Source of the DNA: Crocosphaera sp.
GTDB taxonomy: Bacteria; Cyanobacteriota; Cyanobacteriia; Cyanobacteriales; Microcystaceae
Assembly (NCBI GenBank): GCA_030065205.1
Contig: JASJDN010000032.1
Coordinates: 1 to 36,397 of the forward strand
Length of the DNA: 36,397 nt
Direction of reading: 5' to 3'
Shown here: piece after piece, positions 25,801 to 32,904 of the stretch
Layout of the letters: the number at the start of each line of letters is the position of its first letter
How positions within the stretch are numbered: the first letter of the stretch is position 1
Notes under the pieces: generated by a model
What the model was told of the DNA's origin: nothing
Databases searched by the model: none
What the model saw: only the letters and a program-made list of their open reading frames with translations
Program-made: the position numbers and the translations under genes

Positions 25801-28800
25801 GGCGACAATAAATGATGACAAATATATAGTAAATTCTGGACGATCTGATTCATCTACTCCTAATAAATATTTAGATAATCTGAGGGTTAAACGGTTTATT
25901 GCTGGAGAGAAACTAAAAGAACCAAAACATCAATTTCAAATCGTTAAACCTTTAGGGAAAAATTTGGATCAAAATTTAGACCAAACTACAGATAATGAAC
26001 AAATTGTGATTAAAGCTACCGCCGAAAATATCGAGAATCACTACTTTCGTGCTTACGGCAAAAAGCTTTTCATTTTCTTAGGAGATTACAAGCAAGAGGG
26101 TTACGAATTGACAAACCCAGTTTATACATTCAAGATCAAAGAAGGACGAATTGGCGAAGGCTACACCATGTATAATTACTACAATAATTCTACATGGGTA
26201 ATGTCGTTTAATGATAAAGGAGAACTACCACTTGAGCCTTTTGATCCAAACGCTAACGACGAAGTAAAACGTCGCCAGACCTTTCAAATCATAGCCGAAA
26301 AAAGGCAGTGGATTAGTAAGTTACGCTTCTATCCCGAAACACGAGTTGTAAAAAACGAAACAGGCAATCAAGACATAGTAGATGTTAACAGTTCTGGCAA
26401 GAGTTTGTTTGAGGATTTATTCCCCCAAGAAGATAGTAATAATCTTCAACCGCCTGTCATCATAAATAGTGCATTGGAAGATCAATCACTCAATTGGATC
26501 TGCTTTTATCACAAAGGAGCAAGTTTCCTAGCTAAACCTCATTATAAAATCGATAAAAAGATTGCTACTGGTAATATTTCACCTAACAGTGACACATTCA
26601 CGATGAATGCAGCTTTTGTTGATAAAAATAATAGGTTGTACGCATTTTCTGAACAAAAGACTTATGGCACTTATGATGTGACTCAATTAGTTGGTAACAC
26701 TCCGCAAGATACCGATGATAATGGTAAACAAGAATTCAAAACAATTGAGATTGGAAACATCGAAAATACAAAAAATAAATGGGGAAAAGTCAATAACTTA
26801 ATAGACAAAGATAGTGAAATTGACGCTGCCTGTGTAATCGATGGGAAAATCTATTTATTCCGAGGAGAACAGTATATATGCTATTCAAATGGAATTACTG
26901 AATTCGCTGATGAGGGATATCCTGACCAACACAAGACAATGACTGGTTGGGACGAAGAAATAGATGCTGCATTTCAGTTTCAAGAAAAATCCTATTTTAT
27001 TAAAGGCAATGAATATACTGTGTCTGATGATCTAAATAGCAAGAAACCATTATCAGATTTATGGAATAGTGTTTCTAGGATAGATTATGCTTTCACCAAA
27101 AATAATCACCTCTATTTGATTAGCGGCAACCAGTATAGAAGATATAGCAAAAGTTTAGATAAGCGAAAGCTAGACTATACAAAATTTATTGTACAAGCAT
27201 TGGAGGATGATATTCCTAATGAAAAGGATATCGATGCTGCGTTTACCTCGGCTGATAATAAGACCTATTTCTTTAAGGATAAGAACTATTTTATCTTTTC
27301 CAAAGAAGACGTAACTGAAGACGTAACAGAAGGATTGGTTGCTCATTATCCATTTAATAACAATGCTGAGGATGAAAGTAGCAACGGACATGACGGCCAA
27401 GTTCACAAGGCAACACCAACAAGCGATCGCTTTGACAATGTTAATAGTGCGTATAAATTTGCAGAAGAAAACTATATAGAATTACCCAACACCCAATCAC
27501 TGAACTTATACGATCATAGTTTTACAGTCAGTGCTTGGGTTTACATAGAATCTTTTCCCCAGGGGGCAGAGGATCTTGCAATATTAGGTACGGAAAGTAA
27601 AGAAGCGGGAGAAACAAACAAAGACCTTCATTTGGTGATTCGTGACAAAAAACTCTATATGGGATTTTATAACAATGATACACCGGGGACAACAGAACTT
27701 GCTGAACATGAATGGTATTTTCTGACATGGAAGTATGATCAAGAAAATCAACGACAAAGTATTTTTATCAATGGAGCAAACGATGGCAATAAACCAAGTG
27801 CTGACGCATTTACAGGGAGGGGAAGCGTAAAAATTGGACGTTGGAAAGTATCTCCCGAATCTACATCTCCACATCAGCATGGAAATTTTAACGGAACGAT
27901 AGATGAAGTAAGAATTTACGATCGCCCCCTGACTGATGATGAAATCAAGCAACTAGCAGGAAGTCTGACAACGCCATCAGAAGAAATCAACTCAAAATTT
28001 GGCAAGATCAGAAATCCAATTCAAACGGATGGTGTTGTTAATGCCGCATTTACTCACGGAGAAAAAACATATCTCTTTTCCGATAACCTATATTATCGTT
28101 ATGATCGCTCTGAATTTGATGATAATTCAGATTTCTATGTGGCACCCGGATATCCAAAACTTTTGAAAAATAACACGGATGGTTTGCCGAAATGGAATGG
28201 AGTTAGAGCAGTCTTTAAAAAAGACAATAAGGTACATCTCTTCTCGAACAGTTTAATTCAATATGCAATTTTCGATCCTGCGTCCCATCCCACTGTAGAA
28301 GTCCAGAATATCAAAGGTAACTTGGTATTGCGACGTGGTTTTAATGCCTTAGATGCTGCCTTTAGTCATGAGACTGATGTCTATCTCGTGTATGGAGAGG
28401 AATATATAAAGGTGAATGCCGAGCGGTTTATGACTGCCAAAAAAACTAAATATGACATCATTCGGTTGTCTTCCATGACGGGAAGTAAATTAAGTCAAAA
28501 ACTCTTTGCCTATGGTATTGATGGCCTATTTAATCTGAAGAATCAGGAAATAGATGAACTGCCCATCTTTACAACATCAGATGAAATAAGCGGTGATTCG
28601 ATTATTAAAGCGAAATCTGAGAGGGTTAAGACGCTTCCCTGGCATTCACATTTGGAGTTTCGTGGTGCCAATGGTCTTTACTATTGGGAACTCTTTTTCC
28701 ACGCTCCTTTATTGATTGCTCAATCTCTGAATACGCAACAGAAATTTGCGGAGGCAAAGAAATGGTTTGAGTACATTTTTGACCCCACGGATGAGTTTGA

Positions 28801-31738
28801 ATATTGGCAGTTTTTGCCGTTCTTGTCAGTGGATATTGACGCTTTAATGACTCGGATACAATCTTATGCTACGGCCATAAATCTCGATGCAACCGCAGTC
28901 ATAAACTTGCTTCAACCCTACGATGAGGTGTTTGAAGGTAAACGGGAGCTTTCGAGTACAGAATCGACTGATAAAGATGCCCAACAGAAGAAACTTCCTA
29001 GGGATAGGGACCCTGATGCCAAACCTCCCACAGAATTGGATGTATTGAAATTATTGCCTACAGAAAAAGCAATTACCGAACTGGAAACTATTATCGATGA
29101 TAAAATCAAAGAGGCTGAAAAGAAGAAACTTCCTATTGACCCTAATACTAGGGCTTTAGCCGAAACTTTGGAGATAGTCAAACGACTGCCCATCAGGTAT
29201 GGGTTTATGGTTCCTGATGAGGCGAGTAGTCAGCCACAAATCCAAGCTTATCTAAATGATCCCTCCGATGCTCATGCGATCGCCAGACTCCGACGCGTTG
29301 CCTATCGCCGCACGACGGTGATGGGATATATCGATAATCTCATTGACTGGGGGGATCAACTGTTCCGTCAATATACCCGTGAGAGTATCAATGAAGCGCG
29401 TATGCTCTATCTGTTAGCTTATGATCTCCTCGGACAAAAACCCGAAAATACCGGCACAAGAAATCTGTCTGATCCTTTACCTTATAAGGGGCATGATGAG
29501 AATGATAATACTATTGGTATTCATGATAAGGGTGCAGAGAACGAGACAGAAGAACAACGAAAATATGACTTTTTGTTTGATGTGAACAGGGAGAACCCAG
29601 ATGAAAAGAGTCTAACCTTTGCAGCGAATATTCATAGTTCCGTGACGCAACCCTACTTCTATATTCCCGAAAATCAAAATTTAATTGACTATTGGGACCG
29701 CATAGAAGACCGGATGTATAAAATTCGCCATGGCCTCAATATGATGGGTATTAAGCAGCCTTTACCCTTGTTCCAACCTCCCATTGATCCCATGGCTTTA
29801 GTACGCGCTGTTGCTGGTGGTGGTGGCATTTCTGGTGCAGTTGCAGGATTGTCTGTTCCCGTCCCTCATTATCGCTTCGACTTTATGCTCAATAAAGCGC
29901 GAGAGTTGGTAGGTAAACTCAATCAATTGGGTGGAGATTTATTAAGTGCGATCGAAAAGAAAGATAGCGAAGCTCTTTCACTGTTACAAAATCGTCATGA
30001 GAAGGAAATTCTCCAAGTTACGAGCCGAATTAAGGAAGCACAATTAAAGGATTCACTAGAGAACTTAAAATCCTTGGAAGAAAACAAGAAAAGTGCTGAG
30101 GGGCAACTTGAGCATTACAATAATTTGCTCGATGAGGGCATGATTCCATCAGAAACATCACAACTTGGCTTAATGAGTACAGCAATTGGATTACACGCCG
30201 CAACGGCAATCGTCAAAACGGCAGCAGCATATAACGCATTTGTGCCAAAAATAAGTATAGGACCTCCTTTTGCTTCAAAGGCTGACTCGCCTAAAGCCAG
30301 CGAGTTTCTGAATATTCTTGGAGACACTATATCAGCCTATGCAGAGACTATGAGTATCGGCGGAGAATTGGCTGGGGTTATGGCACAATATCAACGCATG
30401 GAAGAAGATTGGGATCTTCAAAAAATAATGGCTGAAAGTGAAATCATGCAACTAGAAGCCCAAATCGAAGGGGCAAAATATCAAATCGAAGTCGCAACGC
30501 TTGAAATTCAGTCAACGGAAAAGGAAATCAAACAAAATGAAACCATGAACACTTTTATGAAAAACAAGTTCTCCAATGAACAGTTATATCAATGGATGAT
30601 CAGCAAATTATCTGGTTTGTTCTTCCAAACCTATAAGCTGGCCCATGATATGGCAAAATCGGCAGAGAAAAGCTTTCAATTCGAGCTAGGGATGAAAGAA
30701 ACCGATGTCTCCTTCATTGGCGGAATGTATTGGGATAGCTTACGGAAAGGCTTGCTTAGTGGGGATGCTCTTGGCTATGATTTAGACCGTATGGAAAAAG
30801 CCTATATGGAGAGCAATAGCAGGACTTTTGAAATTGGTAAAAACATTTCCTTAGCAGAGTTAGACCCCATGGCCTTTATTCAATTGAAAACCAAAGGTAC
30901 TTGTGAGTTTAACCTAACGGAAGCCTTATTTGATTATGACTTCCAAGGGCATTATCTCCGTCAGATTAAGACCATTGCGATCGCTATTGAGGCCGGGGAA
31001 GGCAAAACCGTTAATGCTACCCTCACCCAATTGCGCCATAAAACCGTTCTGCAACCCGATACTAAGGCGGTTAAATATTTGTTGAATCCCAAAGGAACCG
31101 AACCCCTATCAATCCGCAGCGATTGGCGCACCAATCAACAAATTGCTCTGGGTGATATCGGTGAATACCAAGAACCCAATGGATTGTTTGAATTGTCATT
31201 TTATTTTGATGAGCGTTATCTTCCCTTTGAAGGAACCGGTGCGGTATCTACTTGGCGATTAGAGTTAAGCGGTAAGCGTGGCAGCTATCAGTTGAATGAC
31301 CTGAATCAAGTTATCATCAAGTTAAAGTACACGGCATATAATGGCGGTAGTGCCTTCGCCAGTGCAGTGAAGGGGATGTTAAAACCCTATCCCACGGCAA
31401 TCTACTTTAACCTCGCCCAGATGTTCCCTAATGAATGGTCTGCATTCGTTTCGGGTGATACCGAAGACCTCAATATACGGATCATGCGGGAGATGTTGCC
31501 TAATTTATCCGGTAGTAAAATTACTGGGTTAGTGCCTCATTATGAAATGCAAGGGGAAGGACAAGTGAGTTTAATTATGAACGATGATGATGACCTAACC
31601 TTGAAGCATGGCAAGTTTAATGAGGCCAATGGGTTGATGATCCGAAGCTCAGGCGCGACTTGGAACTTTAAAGCCAAGGGGGACAAGAAGAGTTTGAGGA
31701 ATTTGGGATTAGTGGTAATGTATAAGGCGATCGTTTAG
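16820..31738 (+). CDS. Giant TcA-like toxin-complex protein with hemopexin propellers and LamG domain
   Basis: 4972 residues from the ATG after GGAGG. The N-terminus has the TcA/VRP1 motif SVYSPAAYLADLLQLL (from ~26), then a long helical shell region. About 24 hemopexin-type repeats (pattern [IV]-D-A-A-F-x-x-x-D-G-K-T-Y-L-F-S-G-x-x-Y-x-R-Y-S) span ~1147-2470. The conserved TcA core resumes with NLSKRDALLPYAIHQDQAV and WEWMKNYRVWEVNRKVFLYP (~2717-2736). A second hemopexin block (~3262-3865, eight repeats) holds an inserted LamG-like domain (~3505-3715, GLVAHYPFNNNAEDESSNGH). Then come GANGLYYWELFFHAPLLIAQ (~3950), YIDNLIDWGDQLFRQYTRES, YFYIPENQNLIDYWDRIEDR, a coiled-coil pore-forming channel region (~4375-4600) and a C-terminal TcB-binding-like domain ending FKAKGDKKSLRNLGLVVMYK. 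TcA pentamers form a syringe that injects a toxin through target membranes. Known TcA proteins have about 2400 residues, so this is about twice that size. No TcB/TcC gene lies in the window. Confidence 0.93.
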   Translation: MTQQLPSYERIFGEIDFKKGDEARSVYSPAAYLADLLQLLDDQFEEQEFDQYRKDIKEIKLNAKNTFEMLPYLERVNEILESKIKNDGDGEAFQQIREAVYPFNLPQDIDYATVKLYLQHLGIKAEELYRLLDEMPQPELLAKAYLGILEQEWTALIETARTDNDHKLAKCYGVTNLSNIKDSVSGNIIVDEFIKATNISELELQELLWQNLNEKSEKEKLQDTNFFCNHAQKGAADLTEDKQSIEWKSEDSTSQQEGLKLWLDRANRFIRLAKKTGFTFTELDIILRTCCNNQLNSEAFTRIAVVHWLKTKLELEVDEICGFFAPMNILGQGNGEMPMDLFNRVYNNRCAIADKQYIWNHQNEPQQFSELGLTKIEFKLDILDTSNDSYRKRIAHCLDLPNKQLTYLIKKFRSHFDQDELWNTDSEEMSMLTTFYRVSKLANICEISLEELFIIFDILEKDPTVRQFKNYNVLIDFEIDKRDCYEIISQDNIQDSMWLIQVVYGLTQWMPKNDFSAHELLKITSGDYVKKIDLRKIDDTMPVKKIKSQKEIDDKEKLALFNEWHQGFKPLHFKESLLKKAGLDSRTSRLVYTTLSNSKYHLTKKEPRLISFDINMVKKAAMDAINQIDTITEKDFLGLGISEKIADKIYSNLIHKGYLNSQGRPIEDQFTTDINEFQIDTDFTHIRSALFKKISQLNQDYEGVSIYPSHLEALGLQELKSRELYQNLSFNSYIDDEGSLIERSFFENLDNEEDFEVNANISAYSKDLFKILTKGIKGIKKHKILVKESVFSKLKMTEQEVDDLIENLKFNEYIDEDQYFIDNLKITQLELEDFSLSRQLYPHQTDILSALKQHIKNDLSSYLQFSREDFLEVADKIVARWCILVMEHHFLEDGKIAEKHKAFFREEENSEKFDIWWSFEPNDNRVVFNTVRNIILMSDKLQLVEKNLDEKGFSSSEKEELFDLLKSLDYISDDRKIAEDKLDYFLNVDNALLMSLEGFEDYNQEIFDLLHKIAKEQSTMVNKVVAVVRTLAEKQETFIYQQLKQKFNLNVDSLRVISAEMFKGSDQIASEWLLPLLKAEDMLGKINKLPKEQRFNTAYRRTQQFALLANKLKLSKEEIELVFNDQSLVEKFPEKLSLPQKPTAITKFDALLENGDGNIYLFEGNRYWIYDGMTYELKEEEGKEVKELSVHFAGKTINAAFVDNDGRNVIIAGGQYYQQSKDNQVWELKEREWGKIHNNFQNLDKIDAAYTDSSGYTYLFSGEEYVRKSKRSQNIDEGYPKKISQHWKHEPGNEQLPKTFQESIDAAFVGHDGNTYLFKNEQFVSSDDLTKPQNILTKWGRSKNNLKTIGKVDAAYIDGSQIMIFCGDQIFSFEDCLENDGVMPSEGFPKLIKEHFNKLPAEFHQDIDGAFKQQNGVIHLFKDKKYITIDSNDSKKDLSVPHDIKGYWGKTSTNPLTHDTKNAKGETIPAGQVDAAFVGLDGKTYLFSGDQYFRYSGDDYSEVDAGYPRTIASDWGELEQVNAAFVLDGKTYLFGLKFSSDPKSPSEPKYVRYSTNDYKKADEDYPRDVDNSWWIIPKTLIDAGFTAVDAIFTDYNGHIYLFSDDQFIYCEDMNRWWSNEPQKIAEKWDDIPFTQINAAFTGKDGKTYFFSGNEYVRFSDKEFCNLDNGYPRNTKKFWGNINNNIQETGKIDAAVRLHSEWEEKVNGKTEPKKQSAIHTYLFSGSQFFRYTNDNYDTVDSGYPKFIKDSLADEPCFKNLKKDKESLAFVEKMSAAFADQRHVYVFADQQLRVISSSRSKIYNELKIPTRDSKADSKADSKADSQAEIQIECAFIEDGSVYIRSKDKKQEWYHSSSWESITRKGQKKDPESFTKLGDGFKSKIDAIDAVLKGKDGNTYLFTDKQVYNLLLDETRDIEEEWGRVANHIYESGQVDAGFVGRDGNTYLFSGEQFFTYENNNPKGEKTPKPPEMIKDKWGGLMGVTSAYVLDGKTYLLEPPNEDGKFRYICYSSNDYTTPDNEKPIETNQSFWKIPQEYQEEGFDSVDAVYVEGENLILIHNGQFLEYNPENDYWSYPKSLDQLWKGIDCDNHVIQGLRTVFVDGNGAIHCFNPECFLTIDSNNRGTSEINKIYRTRDHWGLLENSLSDKVDAAVVDHQGKTYLFSGEQYVRYSGDDYRQIDKDYPKPIAINLRKEDSFKHLPDEFEEKIAQKETITAVVINQRNVYLVIDTALFVASTELAANYDLNKLACSEQPFLANGKIDGAVAYEDSSQKLTYLFSGNRFIRYSGDEYEYIDSGYPKTIASGLLHENILHSTNVSVPVELVDGIDAALKDKNGNVHLIKGSKLWKKHGKKEDKVTEFWLRTKNDFATLTSDNSIDAAIIDSEGGLVVFKKGQYIRYANPLQKYVDPGYPKSIKNNWGNLPKEFEDGIDAAFQFEGHHYFVNDDQYVRFLNNSHECPQIMGPYEFKKRWGNWADYLISDIQVITKFKELNDTYIDGDSTLTDIIHPTQGNTKLPYFELATLFDWDIEQLKWLKKHNSFLQKNNQFENRFNIELILRMFDFFEMADKISTEPKSLYSKLLDKLFITKAKFTQGTKYPSNDEIVLAKEELTKLLTTTHCGVKGVELLHNEIRDELNLSKRDALLPYAIHQDQAVNNARELYQKLLIDVEMGSEVSISRIKEAIAAVQLFMHRYFLNLEDAKLRDQDQVQRRKALLKQWEWMKNYRVWEVNRKVFLYPENYIRAELRDGKTPEFKALEQELLQGELNDINVTQAFNGFIDKYIELSQLKVAGGYVYDNPENTADKNMVLFGHTISEPRRYYYRSATFIKGETHSVDWQPWEEVNIQINSERVYPVYILNRVYVFWAEIEQKSDIGPNTEINISSDENNKNTKVDSNATFESVLQIYYSYYDLNKTWVPAQKLNYSITSRLTITEYFLDFSSSKKNRYLDLDSILINCRYTTDQGMLKAKIKDNKYVDVDDLIKLIEEATTDNKVYLMATINDDKYIVNSGRSDSSTPNKYLDNLRVKRFIAGEKLKEPKHQFQIVKPLGKNLDQNLDQTTDNEQIVIKATAENIENHYFRAYGKKLFIFLGDYKQEGYELTNPVYTFKIKEGRIGEGYTMYNYYNNSTWVMSFNDKGELPLEPFDPNANDEVKRRQTFQIIAEKRQWISKLRFYPETRVVKNETGNQDIVDVNSSGKSLFEDLFPQEDSNNLQPPVIINSALEDQSLNWICFYHKGASFLAKPHYKIDKKIATGNISPNSDTFTMNAAFVDKNNRLYAFSEQKTYGTYDVTQLVGNTPQDTDDNGKQEFKTIEIGNIENTKNKWGKVNNLIDKDSEIDAACVIDGKIYLFRGEQYICYSNGITEFADEGYPDQHKTMTGWDEEIDAAFQFQEKSYFIKGNEYTVSDDLNSKKPLSDLWNSVSRIDYAFTKNNHLYLISGNQYRRYSKSLDKRKLDYTKFIVQALEDDIPNEKDIDAAFTSADNKTYFFKDKNYFIFSKEDVTEDVTEGLVAHYPFNNNAEDESSNGHDGQVHKATPTSDRFDNVNSAYKFAEENYIELPNTQSLNLYDHSFTVSAWVYIESFPQGAEDLAILGTESKEAGETNKDLHLVIRDKKLYMGFYNNDTPGTTELAEHEWYFLTWKYDQENQRQSIFINGANDGNKPSADAFTGRGSVKIGRWKVSPESTSPHQHGNFNGTIDEVRIYDRPLTDDEIKQLAGSLTTPSEEINSKFGKIRNPIQTDGVVNAAFTHGEKTYLFSDNLYYRYDRSEFDDNSDFYVAPGYPKLLKNNTDGLPKWNGVRAVFKKDNKVHLFSNSLIQYAIFDPASHPTVEVQNIKGNLVLRRGFNALDAAFSHETDVYLVYGEEYIKVNAERFMTAKKTKYDIIRLSSMTGSKLSQKLFAYGIDGLFNLKNQEIDELPIFTTSDEISGDSIIKAKSERVKTLPWHSHLEFRGANGLYYWELFFHAPLLIAQSLNTQQKFAEAKKWFEYIFDPTDEFEYWQFLPFLSVDIDALMTRIQSYATAINLDATAVINLLQPYDEVFEGKRELSSTESTDKDAQQKKLPRDRDPDAKPPTELDVLKLLPTEKAITELETIIDDKIKEAEKKKLPIDPNTRALAETLEIVKRLPIRYGFMVPDEASSQPQIQAYLNDPSDAHAIARLRRVAYRRTTVMGYIDNLIDWGDQLFRQYTRESINEARMLYLLAYDLLGQKPENTGTRNLSDPLPYKGHDENDNTIGIHDKGAENETEEQRKYDFLFDVNRENPDEKSLTFAANIHSSVTQPYFYIPENQNLIDYWDRIEDRMYKIRHGLNMMGIKQPLPLFQPPIDPMALVRAVAGGGGISGAVAGLSVPVPHYRFDFMLNKARELVGKLNQLGGDLLSAIEKKDSEALSLLQNRHEKEILQVTSRIKEAQLKDSLENLKSLEENKKSAEGQLEHYNNLLDEGMIPSETSQLGLMSTAIGLHAATAIVKTAAAYNAFVPKISIGPPFASKADSPKASEFLNILGDTISAYAETMSIGGELAGVMAQYQRMEEDWDLQKIMAESEIMQLEAQIEGAKYQIEVATLEIQSTEKEIKQNETMNTFMKNKFSNEQLYQWMISKLSGLFFQTYKLAHDMAKSAEKSFQFELGMKETDVSFIGGMYWDSLRKGLLSGDALGYDLDRMEKAYMESNSRTFEIGKNISLAELDPMAFIQLKTKGTCEFNLTEALFDYDFQGHYLRQIKTIAIAIEAGEGKTVNATLTQLRHKTVLQPDTKAVKYLLNPKGTEPLSIRSDWRTNQQIALGDIGEYQEPNGLFELSFYFDERYLPFEGTGAVSTWRLELSGKRGSYQLNDLNQVIIKLKYTAYNGGSAFASAVKGMLKPYPTAIYFNLAQMFPNEWSAFVSGDTEDLNIRIMREMLPNLSGSKITGLVPHYEMQGEGQVSLIMNDDDDLTLKHGKFNEANGLMIRSSGATWNFKAKGDKKSLRNLGLVVMYKAIV
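20258..24235 (+). repeat. Hemopexin-type repeat array, block 1 (~24 units)
   Basis: By-eye count of about 24 units of the form x-D-A-A-F-V-G-x-D-G-K-T-Y-L-F-S-G-D-Q-Y, each normally closed by Y-P-x-x-I and a W-G before the next unit. Four units make one four-bladed hemopexin propeller, so this block could form six propellers. Some units are degenerate (for example at ~20880, ~22140 and ~23460). Confidence 0.85.
22247..22294 (+). repeat. 12-bp coding tandem repeat (DSKA x4)
   Basis: Three perfect units of GATTCAAAAGCT and a fourth with one change (GATTCACAAGCT), encoding Asp-Ser-Lys-Ala repeats in a loop between hemopexin units of the TcA-like protein. The unit keeps the frame, so its copy number may vary between strains. 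Confidence 0.9.
26600..28430 (+). repeat. Hemopexin-type repeat block 2 interrupted by a LamG-like domain
   Basis: Five units (for example INAAFVDKNN-type and IDAACVIDGKIYLFRGEQY) precede and three units (VNAAFTHGEKTYLFSDNLY and two more) follow a ~210-residue LamG/concanavalin-like domain at about 27334-27962 (GLVAHYPFNNNAEDESSNGH, SFTVSAWVYIE, GTIDEVRIYDRPLTDDEI). Eight units in all would make two propellers, with the LamG domain looping out of the second. LamG-like domains commonly bind carbohydrates. Confidence 0.8.
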
Positions 31739-31794
31739 AAAAGCAACGAAACGAAAAAACCAAAATCTGAAAATCTGAAAAAGGGGAACAAGAC

Positions 31795-32847
31795 ATGCCT
31801 AAAGGAAAAAAGAAAAGGACGACCCAAAAAAAGATAGAAAAAAAAAGGAAGGAGATATTGAATAACTCTCAAAGACAGGTGGAAGTGAGAGAGCCTTTGC
31901 TATGGCCTAAGAGTTCATCAAATCGGGCAAGGAGTAGAGATAAGATGTATCCTAGAACCATTCCACATCCCACGGATATTAAATCCGATGGAAGTAACAT
32001 TATTCCACTGGCCAATAATCTGCAAAGTAATGTGTTGCATACAACAAAAAGTGAGCGACGTCAACCTTCTTTTTATACAAGTGACGGTCGGATAAGAATA
32101 CAGCACAACTATGGTGCAACGCTTGAACCAGTTGATGAAAAAAGAAATCAAATTCGTTTATTCTTTGAGACGTCAAATGAAAGGGACGAAATCCATGAGA
32201 TGATCGAGAACAATAACTATAACGAAAAGGAAATGATTGATTTAATAAATAAAAAGAAACTAAAGCTTACACCATTTGAAGGAGCAATACAACTCGAAGT
32301 AGAGCATTCTAAAGTAGATCACCAAAATGATGAAGGGTATCAGTTCACCAGAGGAGACTTAGCATCAGTACACTCCTCAGGTGGTCAAGTCGAGTTGTAT
32401 AATCCCAGTCCCGCAGAGAAAGAGTCACATCGCAACTTGATTGAAAAAGCACTTAGGACAATCAACAATTCTAATCAATTAAGAAAAAGAGAAGATGGGG
32501 TAGGGGCAGCATTTAGAACTATTTCTGAAAATGAATATGAGATTCTACAATACGATTTAAAAGAGGGTAGCAAATCTCTTCAAGAATATACTACTGTATT
32601 ACAATTAAATAATGTTACACAACAAGACATCGATGTACTAACACAGTTCTTTACAGAGGACGTGATGAGTGCGACTTTTACATCGGAATACCATGAACAC
32701 CTAATGCAAAACCTTCAGGCTTTGAGAGCCGCTCTGCCATCCCCTATGCAGCCTTCGCTTGGTTTCTTTGCTGACACGGCAGGTACGGACAGTGACTTCG
32801 ATGACGGGCTTGGTGCGGCCGAGCCTAGGTTTTCTCCCCAATCATAA
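31795..32847 (+). CDS. Unrecognised protein with basic N-terminus, candidate cargo
   Basis: 350 residues; ATG preceded by an AAGGGGAA ribosome binding site, 56 nt after the TcA stop, so probably in the same operon. The first ~50 residues are extremely basic and disordered-looking (MPKGKKKRTTQKKIEKKRKE). The middle has a mixed alpha/beta part: RIRIQHNYGATLEPVDEK, IRLFFETSNERDEIHEMIEN, then FEGAIQLEVEHSKVDHQ. A helical region near 280-320 follows (QDIDVLTQFFTEDVMSATFT). The last ~25 residues are acidic and glycine-rich. No signal peptide, membrane segment or known catalytic motif is seen, and I do not recognise a family. Its position and basic N-terminal extension, shared in style with the next gene, make it a candidate effector delivered by the TcA or eCIS machinery. 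Confidence 0.75.
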   Translation: MPKGKKKRTTQKKIEKKRKEILNNSQRQVEVREPLLWPKSSSNRARSRDKMYPRTIPHPTDIKSDGSNIIPLANNLQSNVLHTTKSERRQPSFYTSDGRIRIQHNYGATLEPVDEKRNQIRLFFETSNERDEIHEMIENNNYNEKEMIDLINKKKLKLTPFEGAIQLEVEHSKVDHQNDEGYQFTRGDLASVHSSGGQVELYNPSPAEKESHRNLIEKALRTINNSNQLRKREDGVGAAFRTISENEYEILQYDLKEGSKSLQEYTTVLQLNNVTQQDIDVLTQFFTEDVMSATFTSEYHEHLMQNLQALRAALPSPMQPSLGFFADTAGTDSDFDDGLGAAEPRFSPQS

Positions 32848-32904
32848 TCGAATCAAAACTGATCAGTATCCTAAAAAATATGTAAACGTAAAGGAGAATT
32901 AGAA

